From DATGLE01 sp035294325 (GTDB taxonomy: Bacteria > Chloroflexota > Ktedonobacteria > Ktedonobacterales > Ktedonobacteraceae): a stretch of 21,324 nucleotides of DNA. The stretch covers positions 1 through 21,324 of the forward strand of contig DATGLE010000086.1 in the NCBI GenBank assembly GCA_035294325.1. The letters are read 5' to 3'. Under the pieces are notes generated by a model. It did no database searches, had not been told where the DNA came from, and saw only the letters and a list, made by a program, of their open reading frames with translations. Position numbers and translations under genes: made by a program. Shown here piece by piece: positions 1 to 6,182 of this stretch; positions within the stretch are counted from its first letter, which is position 1; every line of letters begins with the position of its first letter.

Positions 1-23
1 GAGATGGGGGCAAGCCCCATCTC
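1..23. repeat. GCAAG-loop hairpin at window edge
   Basis: A perfect inverted repeat: arms GAGATGGGG and CCCCATCTC around the loop GCAAG. It may continue beyond the window edge. A second hairpin with the same loop on the other strand lies about 27 bases further on, so the two look like members of one intergenic repeat family. No T-run follows, so a terminator role is uncertain. Confidence 0.6.
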
Positions 24-49
24 TACATTTTGTATGCGATTGCGGAATG

Positions 50-76
50 GAGAGACGACCCTTGCGGTCGTCTCTC
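50..76. repeat. 11-bp-stem hairpin downstream of the propeller lipoprotein gene
   Basis: Arms GAGAGACGACC and GGTCGTCTCTC are perfectly complementary around CTTGC (GCAAG on the minus strand). It lies 19 bases past the stop codon of the minus-strand lipoprotein gene and could end or protect that transcript, although no clear T-tract follows on the minus strand. Confidence 0.6.
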
Positions 77-95
77 TTGTGAATTGCACCCCGCA

Positions 96-1217
96 TCATG
101 GTTTCAGTTCTCCGACCTTGTTGCCTGCCGCCTCGGTAAACCAGATCGTGTGCTGCGCGTCCATAACCAGGCCGAGCGGCAGACTGTTCGGCGTGGGGAT
201 CTGATAGCAGGTGAAATGGCCGGAGGCAACATCGAGGCGCGCGATTGCATTCTCGGCTGTGACCGTTGTCCATACCTCACCCTTTGGCGTGACCAGCAGG
301 CCATACAAGCCGCCAGCGCTGGTTCCAGTGTAGGGCGCGTAATACGGCGTGAATGTTCCCGTCCTGGGAACAAACCTGAGCAGCAGGCCAGCGTCGAACG
401 AGGTCGCCCAGATGTTCCCGTGCGCGTCGCTGGCTATCTCCATTAACGGATTGTTTGAGCCTTGCAGCGTGTAGAGGCTGATCTTGCCGGTGCGCGGATC
501 GAGACGCCCGATATGGTTTGTGCTGGCCTCCGTGAACCATACTGCTCCCAGGGGATCGATAGTTATGCCATAGGGGTTGAGTTCCTGAACGCTGCGATGC
601 GTTGAGAGCGGGTACTGTTTGATATGCCCGGTGACGGGATTGAGCATGCCCAGCGAGTCGGCGTTCAGTTCGGTGAACCAGACGTTGCCGTGCGTGTCGA
701 GGGCGATTTCGTTGGGCGCGGAGGGGAGCGTCAGGGTGGCGTTTTTGTTGCTGGGATCGGGCGTCTTGAGCGTGGGAAGGTCGTAGATGCGAAACTGCCT
801 TGTGGCGGGGAAGTAGTGGCCGATGTAGTTGGCGTATTGTTCGGCGAACCAGATGCTATCGTCGGCAGCTACAGTTACGCCCATAATGCCAGAGGCGCCA
901 TGCGGCGGCGTCAACTGCTCAAATGTGTGCGTGCGTGGATCAAAGAAGGCGAGATAGTTATGGCCCATTTCACCGAACCAGATGCGCCCTTCATGGTCGA
1001 TGGCAGGTCTCATCAGGCTGCTATTCTTCTGTGGCAGCGCATACTCCTGAAAATTTCCTATAGCCATAGTAGCTGTACTGGCGCTGCTCTGGGAAGTGGC
1101 CGCCGGAGCGTTTGCGGCGCTGCCCCCGGATGTTGGTGGGCTGCCGCTGCAAGCAGCAAGCAGAAGCAATATTGTCGCGAGGCAGCACAGGAATATAGCA
1201 CGCTTTATTGATGCCAT
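96..1217 (-). CDS. Vgb-like (streptogramin lyase family) beta-propeller lipoprotein
   Basis: Predicted 373-residue exported lipoprotein. Residues 1-23 form a signal peptide (positive MASIKR start, hydrophobic core, lipobox LAAC with Cys23 as the lipid-bearing residue), followed by a Ser/Ala-rich linker to about residue 50. The rest is built of about seven repeats with the motif [IV]W-F/A/T-x-E or a variant, near residues 79, 122, 179, 226, 269, 315 and 358. This is the pattern of the virginiamycin B lyase / NHL-type propeller family. Such proteins are common in Chloroflexota and Actinobacteria and most are not antibiotic lyases; surface anchoring here argues for an extracellular binding or unknown role. 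The frame is open upstream to 1487, but the start at 1217 is chosen because it begins exactly at the signal peptide and the upstream extension translates a GC-rich inverted repeat. No clear Shine-Dalgarno sequence is seen. Function unproven. Confidence 0.85.
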   Translation of the reverse strand: MASIKRAIFLCCLATILLLLAACSGSPPTSGGSAANAPAATSQSSASTATMAIGNFQEYALPQKNSSLMRPAIDHEGRIWFGEMGHNYLAFFDPRTHTFEQLTPPHGASGIMGVTVAADDSIWFAEQYANYIGHYFPATRQFRIYDLPTLKTPDPSNKNATLTLPSAPNEIALDTHGNVWFTELNADSLGMLNPVTGHIKQYPLSTHRSVQELNPYGITIDPLGAVWFTEASTNHIGRLDPRTGKISLYTLQGSNNPLMEIASDAHGNIWATSFDAGLLLRFVPRTGTFTPYYAPYTGTSAGGLYGLLVTPKGEVWTTVTAENAIARLDVASGHFTCYQIPTPNSLPLGLVMDAQHTIWFTEAAGNKVGELKP

Positions 1218-1224
1218 CGCTGTA

Positions 1225-1382
1225 GGGGCGCGGCGCAGGCTGGCAGTGGCTGGGCGGTGGTGGGGGCCAATGCGCAAGCCCGCCAGATTTTCACACCGAA
1301 CCATCATCCGTGTTAAGCGACCAGGCAGGCTTGCGCCAGGCCCCCACCGCCCGACCACTCCACTCAGCCGGCGCCGCGCCCC
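1225..1382. repeat. 158-bp imperfect inverted repeat, MITE-like, upstream of the lipoprotein gene
   Basis: Left arm 1225-1284 and right arm 1324-1382 are largely complementary, with a few small mismatches and a 4-nt indel. Shared blocks include GGGGCGCGGCGC, GGGCGGT, GGGGGCC and GCGCAAGCC. The central 39 bases are AT-richer and contain a weak minus-strand promoter-like pair (TTAACA, then GAAAAT 18 bases on). The element fills nearly all the space between the mtaB stop side and the lipoprotein start. No target-site duplication or transposase was seen. Confidence 0.65.
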
Positions 1383-1434
1383 GGCATCATCCCGGCGTTG
1401 CCGATCTTGATTGAAAAACCTCGTTGTCTGGCGA

Positions 1435-2904
1435 CTACCCATTGGATACATTTCGAGAAGCCTCGTAGACGCCATAAACGCCATCATCTATCAGGTGCGT
1501 CAGCCGCGCGCTCACCAGCGCGTGTTGCCAATCGCGCGCGTCATCAGGAAGATCATGCACCTCGACGCGCAAGTAGTTATCGGTCAGCCCTTCCCAGTAG
1601 CCATGCTTCTTTTGCTCGATCAACACCTGAACGCTTTCGCCCAGGAACTGCTGGCGGAAATTGCGGCTCTGCTCTTCGTTGAGGGCCAGGAGGCGCTGGC
1701 TGCGCGCCTTCTTTACTTCGTCTTTGATCTGCCCGCGCATGCGTGCCGCCGCCGTGCCCTGGCGCGCGGAGAAGCGGAAGACATGCATTTTGGCGAAGGT
1801 GAGTTCGCTGGCAAGCTGATAGGTCTGTTCAAAGTCATCGTCGCTCTCGCCCGGAAAGCCGGTGATGATATCTGTACTGATGGCGACGCCGGGGATCAGG
1901 CGCCTGGCCGTCGTAACGATCTCGCGGTAGCGGGCGCTATTGTAGCGCCGTGCCATGCGGCGCAGAATGGCATCCGAGCCACTCTGCATGGGCAGGTGAA
2001 AGTGGCGGCACATGCGCGGGTCTTGCCAGTGCTCCAGCCAGTGCAGGCGAAAATCTTCAGGTTCGAGCGAAGAGACGCGAATGCGCGGGATCTCGGTCTC
2101 GCGCAGCAGCGCGCCGATCAGATCCCCCAGGTCGCGCCGCTCGTCGTCTTCGGGGTGATAATCGCCGAGGTGGATGCCGGTCAGCACAATTTCCTGAAAG
2201 CCTGCTCGCACCTTGCGCCGCACATGTTCGACAATCGACGCGATAGGGCGGCTGCGCGAGGCGCCGCGTACATAGGGAACGATACAATAGGTGCAGCGAT
2301 TGTTACAGCCATCCTGCACCTTCATCTGTACGCGTGTGCGCGAGAAGAGCCTGGACTGCGCCTGTTCGTTTGGTGCGAAGGGCCAGAGGGGCGACGGATT
2401 ATCGGGCTGTGGCTCCCCTTCGCGAGGCCAGAACGTCAGGGCGTGATCGCTACCGATGTGCTGCGCGTCGAGCGGCAGGACTGGCAGGGAGCGCTCCGGG
2501 CCGGCAGAAGGGGCCGGCGATGGAGCGCTCCCTGCTGCGCCGTTCCAGCGCTGCTCGATGGTCTCAACGAGTGTGTCCTTGCCGCTATTGCCCACGACCA
2601 GATCAACGCCGGGAAGGGCCGCCACCGCCTCAGGATTCAGCTCCGCGTAGCAGCCTGTAACCACCAGCAGCGCATCGGGACGACGGCGGTGTGCCTGCGC
2701 GATGAACTGGCGCGAACTGCGGTCTCCCAGATGCGTGACGGTGCAGGTATTCACAATATAGATATCGGCGCTCTCCGCGAAGTCGCGCTGCTCGAAACCA
2801 GCCGCGCGCATCTGTTCGCCAATCGCCTCGCTGTCGGCCTGGTTGACTTTACAACCCAGAGTGGTAACGGCAAAGGTTGCGCCTTTTAATGGATGGTTGG
2901 TCAT
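1435..2904 (-). CDS. mtaB: tRNA (N6-threonylcarbamoyladenosine(37)-C2)-methylthiotransferase MtaB
   Basis: A 489-residue radical-SAM methylthiotransferase that converts t6A37 to ms2t6A37 in tRNAs reading ANN codons. The N-terminal UPF0004 domain carries the three cluster-binding cysteines Cys18 (TLGCKVNQ), Cys54 (NTCTVT) and Cys85 (TGCYAE). The radical-SAM motif CNNRCTYC gives Cys200, Cys204 and Cys207, followed by PYVRGASRSR. A TRAM-like tail follows about residue 420. The TLGCKVNQ start and PYVRG motif favour MtaB over MiaB or RimO. Odd: the linker between the first domain and the radical-SAM motif (about residues 110-195) is some 35 residues longer than in Bacillus YqeV as I recall it, is Pro/Ala-rich, and is partly encoded by an inverted repeat at 2488-2532. 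The ATG at 2904 gives the canonical N terminus; the Shine-Dalgarno sequence is weak. Confidence 0.93.
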   Translation of the reverse strand: MTNHPLKGATFAVTTLGCKVNQADSEAIGEQMRAAGFEQRDFAESADIYIVNTCTVTHLGDRSSRQFIAQAHRRRPDALLVVTGCYAELNPEAVAALPGVDLVVGNSGKDTLVETIEQRWNGAAGSAPSPAPSAGPERSLPVLPLDAQHIGSDHALTFWPREGEPQPDNPSPLWPFAPNEQAQSRLFSRTRVQMKVQDGCNNRCTYCIVPYVRGASRSRPIASIVEHVRRKVRAGFQEIVLTGIHLGDYHPEDDERRDLGDLIGALLRETEIPRIRVSSLEPEDFRLHWLEHWQDPRMCRHFHLPMQSGSDAILRRMARRYNSARYREIVTTARRLIPGVAISTDIITGFPGESDDDFEQTYQLASELTFAKMHVFRFSARQGTAAARMRGQIKDEVKKARSQRLLALNEEQSRNFRQQFLGESVQVLIEQKKHGYWEGLTDNYLRVEVHDLPDDARDWQHALVSARLTHLIDDGVYGVYEASRNVSNG

Positions 2905-2958
2905 TCTCTACTATCTTCCCGCATGCGAGTTGCTAATCAACCCGATGTGCATGTTTTT

Positions 2959-3054
2959 GTGCGCCGCAGGCGCACCAGGAATATGAAATCTGCGAGCTTT
3001 GCGCCGCAGGCGCAAAGCTCGCAGATTTCATATTCTGGCGAACCGCGCAGCGGT
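2959..3054. repeat. Triple-hairpin element (copy E): hairpin, long palindrome, hairpin
   Basis: Three consecutive hairpins. First 2959-2975, GTGCGCC / GGCGCAC around GCA. Second 2975-3038, a 64-base palindrome with 30-31-nt arms that differ by one inserted base, apex GCGCC-GCA-GGCGC. Third 3042-3054, ACCGC / GCGGT around GCA. All three loops are GCA. It lies between the mtaB start and the 3' end of the DUF2085 gene. The palindrome arms (AATATGAAATCTGCGAGC...) are not found in the other copies. Confidence 0.8.
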
Positions 3055-3127
3055 GAGCAGTCAGATATACTTGCCCATAGCGTTGATCAGGAAAATTGCT
3101 CTGCCCTGATTATAGCGCATCGCGTCT

Positions 3128-3700
3128 CTATTGTGCAGGTATCAGGCTGCGCGGCCTCGCCGAGAGCGCCGGGGGAACTGGCGTTTCTTGCAGCGCTTTG
3201 TGCATCAACGGGAGCGCGAACCAGACGTTGGCGAAGCCAAAGATCGATCCGGTCACAACGCGCAATATCCAATCGCTTTCGCGCAGGCCGAACATTTGCG
3301 TGAAGCCGTCCCAGGCAATCGGCAGCAGCATGATGAGCCATACCCACCAGGGAATGCCCGGCAGGCGTTTCTTCGTCAGGACAAAGATGAGGCTGCCGAT
3401 AAACATTGAGCTATAGATAGAGAGGTTGCGCTCACAGAGGCCAAGTTGATGTCCGAAGATGTAGAACGAGTGTGAGGGAATCTGCGCGCAAACAAGGTGC
3501 AGGGCGAAAAAGAGTGGCTTGGAGATATCGTCCAGGCCGAAGTACGAAAGGAAGGGGATGGAGAGAGCGATGAACACGAGCAGGCCCAGCGCGGCGGTAA
3601 TCAACGTCGCCCAGTGCTCAGAGAGGAAAGCGCCGGCGCTCTCCATCCACCAGTCAAAAAAGTTTCTTTCTGCTTTGCTCTGTACAGGATAGCTTGCCAT
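3128..3700 (-). CDS. DUF2085 family integral membrane protein
   Basis: A 190-residue membrane protein of unknown function. Hydrophobic segments lie near residues 32-55, 95-110, 117-130 and 150-166. The DUF2085 signature is present: HLVCAQIPSHSFYIFGHQ (Cys71 to about residue 85), a second cysteine in GLCER (Cys89), then WDGFTQMFGLRESDWILRVVTG (given in part, residues 130-151). The usual CARCTG form of the second motif is altered here to CERNLS, so one of the usual cysteines is absent. It starts 14 bases after the stop of the thioredoxin-fold gene, with an AGGTGTGAAG stretch before the ATG, so the two genes are almost certainly one transcript. The pairing suggests a membrane process involving thiols, but no function is known. 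Confidence 0.8.
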   Translation of the reverse strand: MASYPVQSKAERNFFDWWMESAGAFLSEHWATLITAALGLLVFIALSIPFLSYFGLDDISKPLFFALHLVCAQIPSHSFYIFGHQLGLCERNLSIYSSMFIGSLIFVLTKKRLPGIPWWVWLIMLLPIAWDGFTQMFGLRESDWILRVVTGSIFGFANVWFALPLMHKALQETPVPPALSARPRSLIPAQ

Positions 3701-3714
3701 ATCTTCACACCTGC

Positions 3715-3972
3715 TTATACATTAAAAGCTCTAGCCAGGTCGCTATATGCTATACGTCCCTCGATCACTGTGGTTTCATCGATAATAATCACGGGAATGC
3801 GGTAGCGATATCGGTCAAAGATCTCCTGGTCGCTGCGGATATCGATCTCCGTTAATTCGTAAGCGGTCTGGGCCGCGATATCATCGAGCATGTCGCGCGC
3901 CTCCTCACATAAATGACAGCCCGCTTTTGTATAGAATACCACCTTTGGCAAGGGTAATCTCTGTTCGCTCAA
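3715..3972 (-). CDS. Glutaredoxin-like / DUF836 thioredoxin-fold protein
   Basis: An 85-residue single-domain thioredoxin-fold protein. A strand (KVVFYTKAGC) leads into a CHLC redox motif, Cys19 to Cys22. The predicted cis-proline sits in RIPVIIIDE (Pro60), and EGRIAYSDL follows. The size and the motif order fit the glutaredoxin-like DUF836 family, which are small cytosolic thiol-disulfide or metal-handling proteins. The start is TTG at 3972, supported by GGGGAG seven bases upstream, and a sigma-70-like promoter lies just before it. It is the first gene of a two-gene unit with the DUF2085 membrane protein. Its substrate cannot be told from sequence. Confidence 0.85.
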   Translation of the reverse strand: MSEQRLPLPKVVFYTKAGCHLCEEARDMLDDIAAQTAYELTEIDIRSDQEIFDRYRYRIPVIIIDETTVIEGRIAYSDLARAFNV

Positions 3973-4005
3973 GGTATCTCTCCCCGCTCTCAGTTTGCGA
4001 GTTTT

Positions 4006-4034
4006 ATCATAGCACGAGATAGCCAGGTTGACAA
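4006..4034 (-). promoter_or_regulatory. Sigma-70-type promoter of the glutaredoxin-like/DUF2085 unit
   Basis: On the minus strand the -35 box TTGTCA (4029-4034) and the -10 box TATGAT (4006-4011) are separated by exactly 17 bases. Each matches consensus at 5 of 6 positions. The predicted start of transcription is about 26 bases before the TTG start codon. It is placed directly after the hairpin that ends the upstream peptide gene. Confidence 0.7.
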
Positions 4035-4040
4035 ATATAA

Positions 4041-4065
4041 TGCGCCCCGCAGCCAGCGGGGCGCA
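4041..4065 (-). terminator. Hairpin terminator of the small secreted peptide gene
   Basis: A 10-bp perfect stem (TGCGCCCCGC / GCGGGGCGCA) with a 5-nt loop lies 18 bases after the stop codon of the minus-strand peptide gene. It is followed on the minus strand by the T-rich TTATATTTG. The T-run is interrupted and overlaps the next promoter. Confidence 0.65.
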
Positions 4066-4083
4066 CAGGAGAATGCAGGCGTG

Positions 4084-4248
4084 CTAGCACTCGTAGGGCG
4101 GCGGCGGACAACGTACATCCTGCGAGACGCTCTGATAGGTATGTACCGTTGGCATTGTCGATGCCTGTGTTATCCAGCCAACCGGTCCGGCTAAGAGTAC
4201 AAGGGCCATCATCGCGAGCACCAGATTCTTCCGTAGAAAAACGACCAT
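4084..4248 (-). CDS. Small secreted peptide with C-terminal CPPPPYEC
   Basis: A 54-residue ORF that I do not recognise as a known family. Residues 1-29 look like a signal peptide: MVVFLRKN, hydrophobic core LVLAMMALVLLAG, possible cleavage after ITQA. That would leave a mature peptide of about 25 residues ending in Cys47-Pro48-51-Tyr-Glu-Cys54. The two cysteines at the very end could form a small disulfide ring. The ATG at 4248 is chosen over one at 4284 because AAGGAGG lies six bases upstream and the signal peptide begins there. A hairpin terminator follows the gene. It is divergent from the sigma-factor gene, with 210 bases between them. Either a secreted signal or defence peptide, or a small envelope protein; the role is unknown. 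Confidence 0.65.
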   Translation of the reverse strand: MVVFLRKNLVLAMMALVLLAGPVGWITQASTMPTVHTYQSVSQDVRCPPPPYEC

Positions 4249-4458
4249 TGCTGTCCTCCTTCTCATGTTGCTACGGCTATGCATCTTTGTGCATGCCTTA
4301 ACGCCGGGGGGATTATCCCCATCTATAGAGCAAGGAGTAGAGACGGCGGGAAAAACTTGCAGCTTTTGCAGCCATTTTTTGAACCTTTCGACAGCATCGT
4401 CACTTACTTTAGAAACAGGAGTTTATGTAATGCGATGTAACGATAGGAAGAGCAACAT

Positions 4459-5256
4459 ATGGATGAAATGAGAGACGATCTGCGATCAGGAGTGCGTGAT
4501 CTAGCAGAAAGGGCCATCGATCTCTACGCACGAGGCATTCTTACGGCGGAAGTGCTGGCAGAGCGGATAATGGATGAATGGGAACGGGTGCGGGTTGCGG
4601 GCGACCAACCATCACACGCTCTGCTGAGGCGTATAGCTCAGCGCATCTGTAGCCGTGAACTATGTGCGGCCTGGAGTTCTTCTGATGCTGATGCCCGCAA
4701 CCGTGCCTTTAGCAATCTCAGGTATTATCTGGCCTGTTCATTACAGCATTCCCGCTATGCAACCCCGCTCCGTCGCTATGCGAATGCCGCCGAAGATGTC
4801 CTGCATCAGACGCTTGAAACGCTGCACCGCGAATTTATGCGCAAGGAAGGCATGGCCCTGCGCGACCCGGCGGCATTTTTAAAATGGGCGCAGACGATCC
4901 TGCTCCACCAGGCGCGCGCTTTTCTACAGAAATGCGAACGCGACGCCGCCCTCTCGTTGGATGCACACCTGGAACTTTTTTCTGAGCAGTTCGTAGATAC
5001 TCGTAATGATGATCCGCTAAAGTATATCTTGCAACAAGAGGTGCAACAAACGCTTGGCGCGGCCATTTTATCGATGCGCAATCTGCGTTACCGGCAGGTG
5101 CTCATCTATACGTATATTGTCGGCGTAGATGAGAGCGAGCAGGCGCGCCGCCTCCAGGTGCGTGTGCAGGATATTTACCTGTGGCGCCATCGCGCGTTGA
5201 AAGCGCTGCGCAGCAAGCCGGAACTGATACAGGGCTTGCGCTCATTGCTGGATTAG
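4459..5256 (+). CDS. ECF-like RNA polymerase sigma factor
   Basis: A 265-residue protein with a divergent sigma-70 layout. Residues about 109-158 (AEDVLHQTLETLHREF..., FLKWAQTILLHQARAFLQK) look like region 2 (core binding and -10 recognition). Residues about 196-254 look like a region 4 helix-turn-helix (MRNLRYRQVLIYTYIVGVDE, then RRLQVRVQDIYLWRHRALKAL). A long N-terminal extension of about 100 residues is not part of the minimal ECF core. The ATG at 4459 has AGGAAGA ten bases before it. The next gene on the same strand, 345 bases downstream, encodes a protein with two anti-sigma-type zinc motifs, so the two probably act together. The promoter is not evident. The family call rests on the pattern of both domains, not on a strong single motif. 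Confidence 0.72.
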   Translation: MDEMRDDLRSGVRDLAERAIDLYARGILTAEVLAERIMDEWERVRVAGDQPSHALLRRIAQRICSRELCAAWSSSDADARNRAFSNLRYYLACSLQHSRYATPLRRYANAAEDVLHQTLETLHREFMRKEGMALRDPAAFLKWAQTILLHQARAFLQKCERDAALSLDAHLELFSEQFVDTRNDDPLKYILQQEVQQTLGAAILSMRNLRYRQVLIYTYIVGVDESEQARRLQVRVQDIYLWRHRALKALRSKPELIQGLRSLLD

Positions 5257-5405
5257 TACCGTGTTTTCATTCGGCTATGCCGCTGCCTGGCCCGATAGCG
5301 AAATGTGACAACCAGAATCGGGTATGTTCGTGGGTGCGTAGCCACGCGATGATGAATGGTAACAACCAGAGGTGAGAATGCCCCCGGGGCGTAGCCTCGC
5401 AATGT

Positions 5406-5446
5406 ATCGCGCTTCGCCGGGCCCGGGGAGGGCCTGCAAGCGCGAT
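5406..5446. repeat. Inverted repeat in the sigma/zinc-protein gap
   Basis: Perfect 9-bp arms ATCGCGCTT and AAGCGCGAT enclose a GC-rich centre with its own GGGCCC/GGGCC complementarity. It lies in the 345-base gap between the sigma gene and the zinc-motif gene. That gap also has two loosely repeated stretches (GCGTAGCCACGCGATG near 5337 and GCGTAGCCTCGCAATG near 5389). I see no other gene in the gap. Confidence 0.5.
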
Positions 5447-5500
5447 CAATCGCGCCGCTGCGCGCGGAAGAGCACTTTTAAATGGCCCTGTCGTCAATGT

Positions 5501-5534
5501 ATAGCAGGTGGCATTTAGCGATGCCATCTGCTAT
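5501..5534 (+). promoter_or_regulatory. 14-bp-stem hairpin upstream of the zinc-motif gene
   Basis: ATAGCAGGTGGCAT pairs with ATGCCATCTGCTAT across a 6-nt loop, with a single G-T position. It ends 67 bases before the zinc-motif ORF. No T-run follows on the plus strand, so it is more likely a 5'-leader structure or binding site than a terminator of the sigma gene. Confidence 0.4.
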
Positions 5535-5601
5535 TATCAGAATATCGTGGTAGCAGGACGCAGAGTGCATCGGCTGGTATCAAGCCGGGAAGTGGTCGTC
5601 G

Positions 5602-5955
5602 ATGTGTTGTATTGAGGTGCTTCAACTATTGAAGAGTCTTGACGCGGATGGCAATGTGAGTGCCTCACGCGGCAGCAGTATCATCGCCCACATTCGTTCG
5701 TGTCCTCTCTGCCGTTCGGGAGTGATACACCTCCCACAGAAGTTGCCAGGCCGTTTCCTCCTGTCTTGCGAACAGTGCCGGGCGCGCTTCCCGGCGTACT
5801 ACGAGCTTACGCGCCCCGAATATCCGCTGGTTGAGATGGCCGAGGAGGAGATCATTGCTATGGTCCTGCACCTGGGACAGTGCAATGAGTGTCGCGAAGA
5901 ATATCAAGAACTGGTACTGCTCTCTGAACTGGAGGAACGCGATGAGCTAGCCTGA
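5602..5955 (+). CDS. Double zinc-binding anti-sigma (ZAS/zf-HC2-like) protein
   Basis: A 117-residue soluble protein with two copies of the anti-sigma zinc pattern C-x(n)-H-x3-C-x2-C. The first is Cys2/Cys3, His30, Cys34, Cys37 (HIRSCPLC). The second is Cys56/Cys59, His90, Cys94, Cys97 (HLGQCNEC). The stretch from Cys56 on resembles the zf-HC2 family closely (SCEQCRARFPAYYEL). There is no membrane segment, so it would be a cytosolic regulator. By position it is the probable partner of the upstream sigma factor. Such proteins can respond to thiol oxidation through loss of zinc, but that is inference. The ATG at 5602 has only a modest GGAAG nine bases upstream; the family pattern fits this start because Cys2/Cys3 supply the first ligand. 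A clear terminator follows at 6019. Confidence 0.7.
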   Translation: MCCIEVLQLLKSLDADGNVSASRGSSIIAHIRSCPLCRSGVIHLPQKLPGRFLLSCEQCRARFPAYYELTRPEYPLVEMAEEEIIAMVLHLGQCNECREEYQELVLLSELEERDELA

Positions 5956-6018
5956 TTATTCCTATCGGCCTTGACGCTTCCGCGTCGAGGAGATACAATA
6001 TAGAGGCTATCATCACTG

Positions 6019-6050
6019 CCGGGCGACATCTGCCGTCCGGTTTTCTTTTG
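6019..6050 (+). terminator. Rho-independent terminator after the zinc-motif gene
   Basis: Stem CCGGGCG / CGTCCGG (one G-T pair) with an 8-nt loop, followed at once by TTTTCTTTTG on the plus strand. This is the best canonical terminator in the window. It separates the sigma/zinc-protein block from typA. Confidence 0.75.
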
Positions 6051-6078
6051 TGCCTGTGGAGGACCATCATTCCCGAAT

Positions 6079-6182
6079 GATATTCAATCCGGTGGAGTGA
6101 TGGTCAGAGTGGGTCCAGGAGCACGCCCCTGGCGGGGGTTGGGGTGTCCCCACTGTATCACTCCTTCAACGGATTGAATATT
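6079..6182 (+). promoter_or_regulatory. Long inverted-repeat leader ending at the typA start codon
   Basis: Left arm 6079-6101 (GATATTCAATCCGG...) and right arm 6157-6182 (...CGGATTGAATATT) are complementary apart from a 3-nt bulge and a few mismatches. The right arm ends on the base before the typA ATG. Inside, GAGTGGG pairs with CCCCACT, and smaller CCCCT/GGGG and GGGG-TGT-CCCC hairpins lie within. In RNA this would bury the ribosome-binding region. It contains one copy of a 28-bp dispersed repeat. Confidence 0.6.

Noticed and set aside
96..1217. Streptogramin resistance gene
   Set aside because: The protein is a lipid-anchored propeller; family resemblance alone does not show lyase activity and I could not verify the catalytic residues.
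1411..2889. Long plus-strand ORF of 492 codons
   Set aside because: It is fully antisense to mtaB, which has clear catalytic motifs; the plus-strand translation shows no family pattern.
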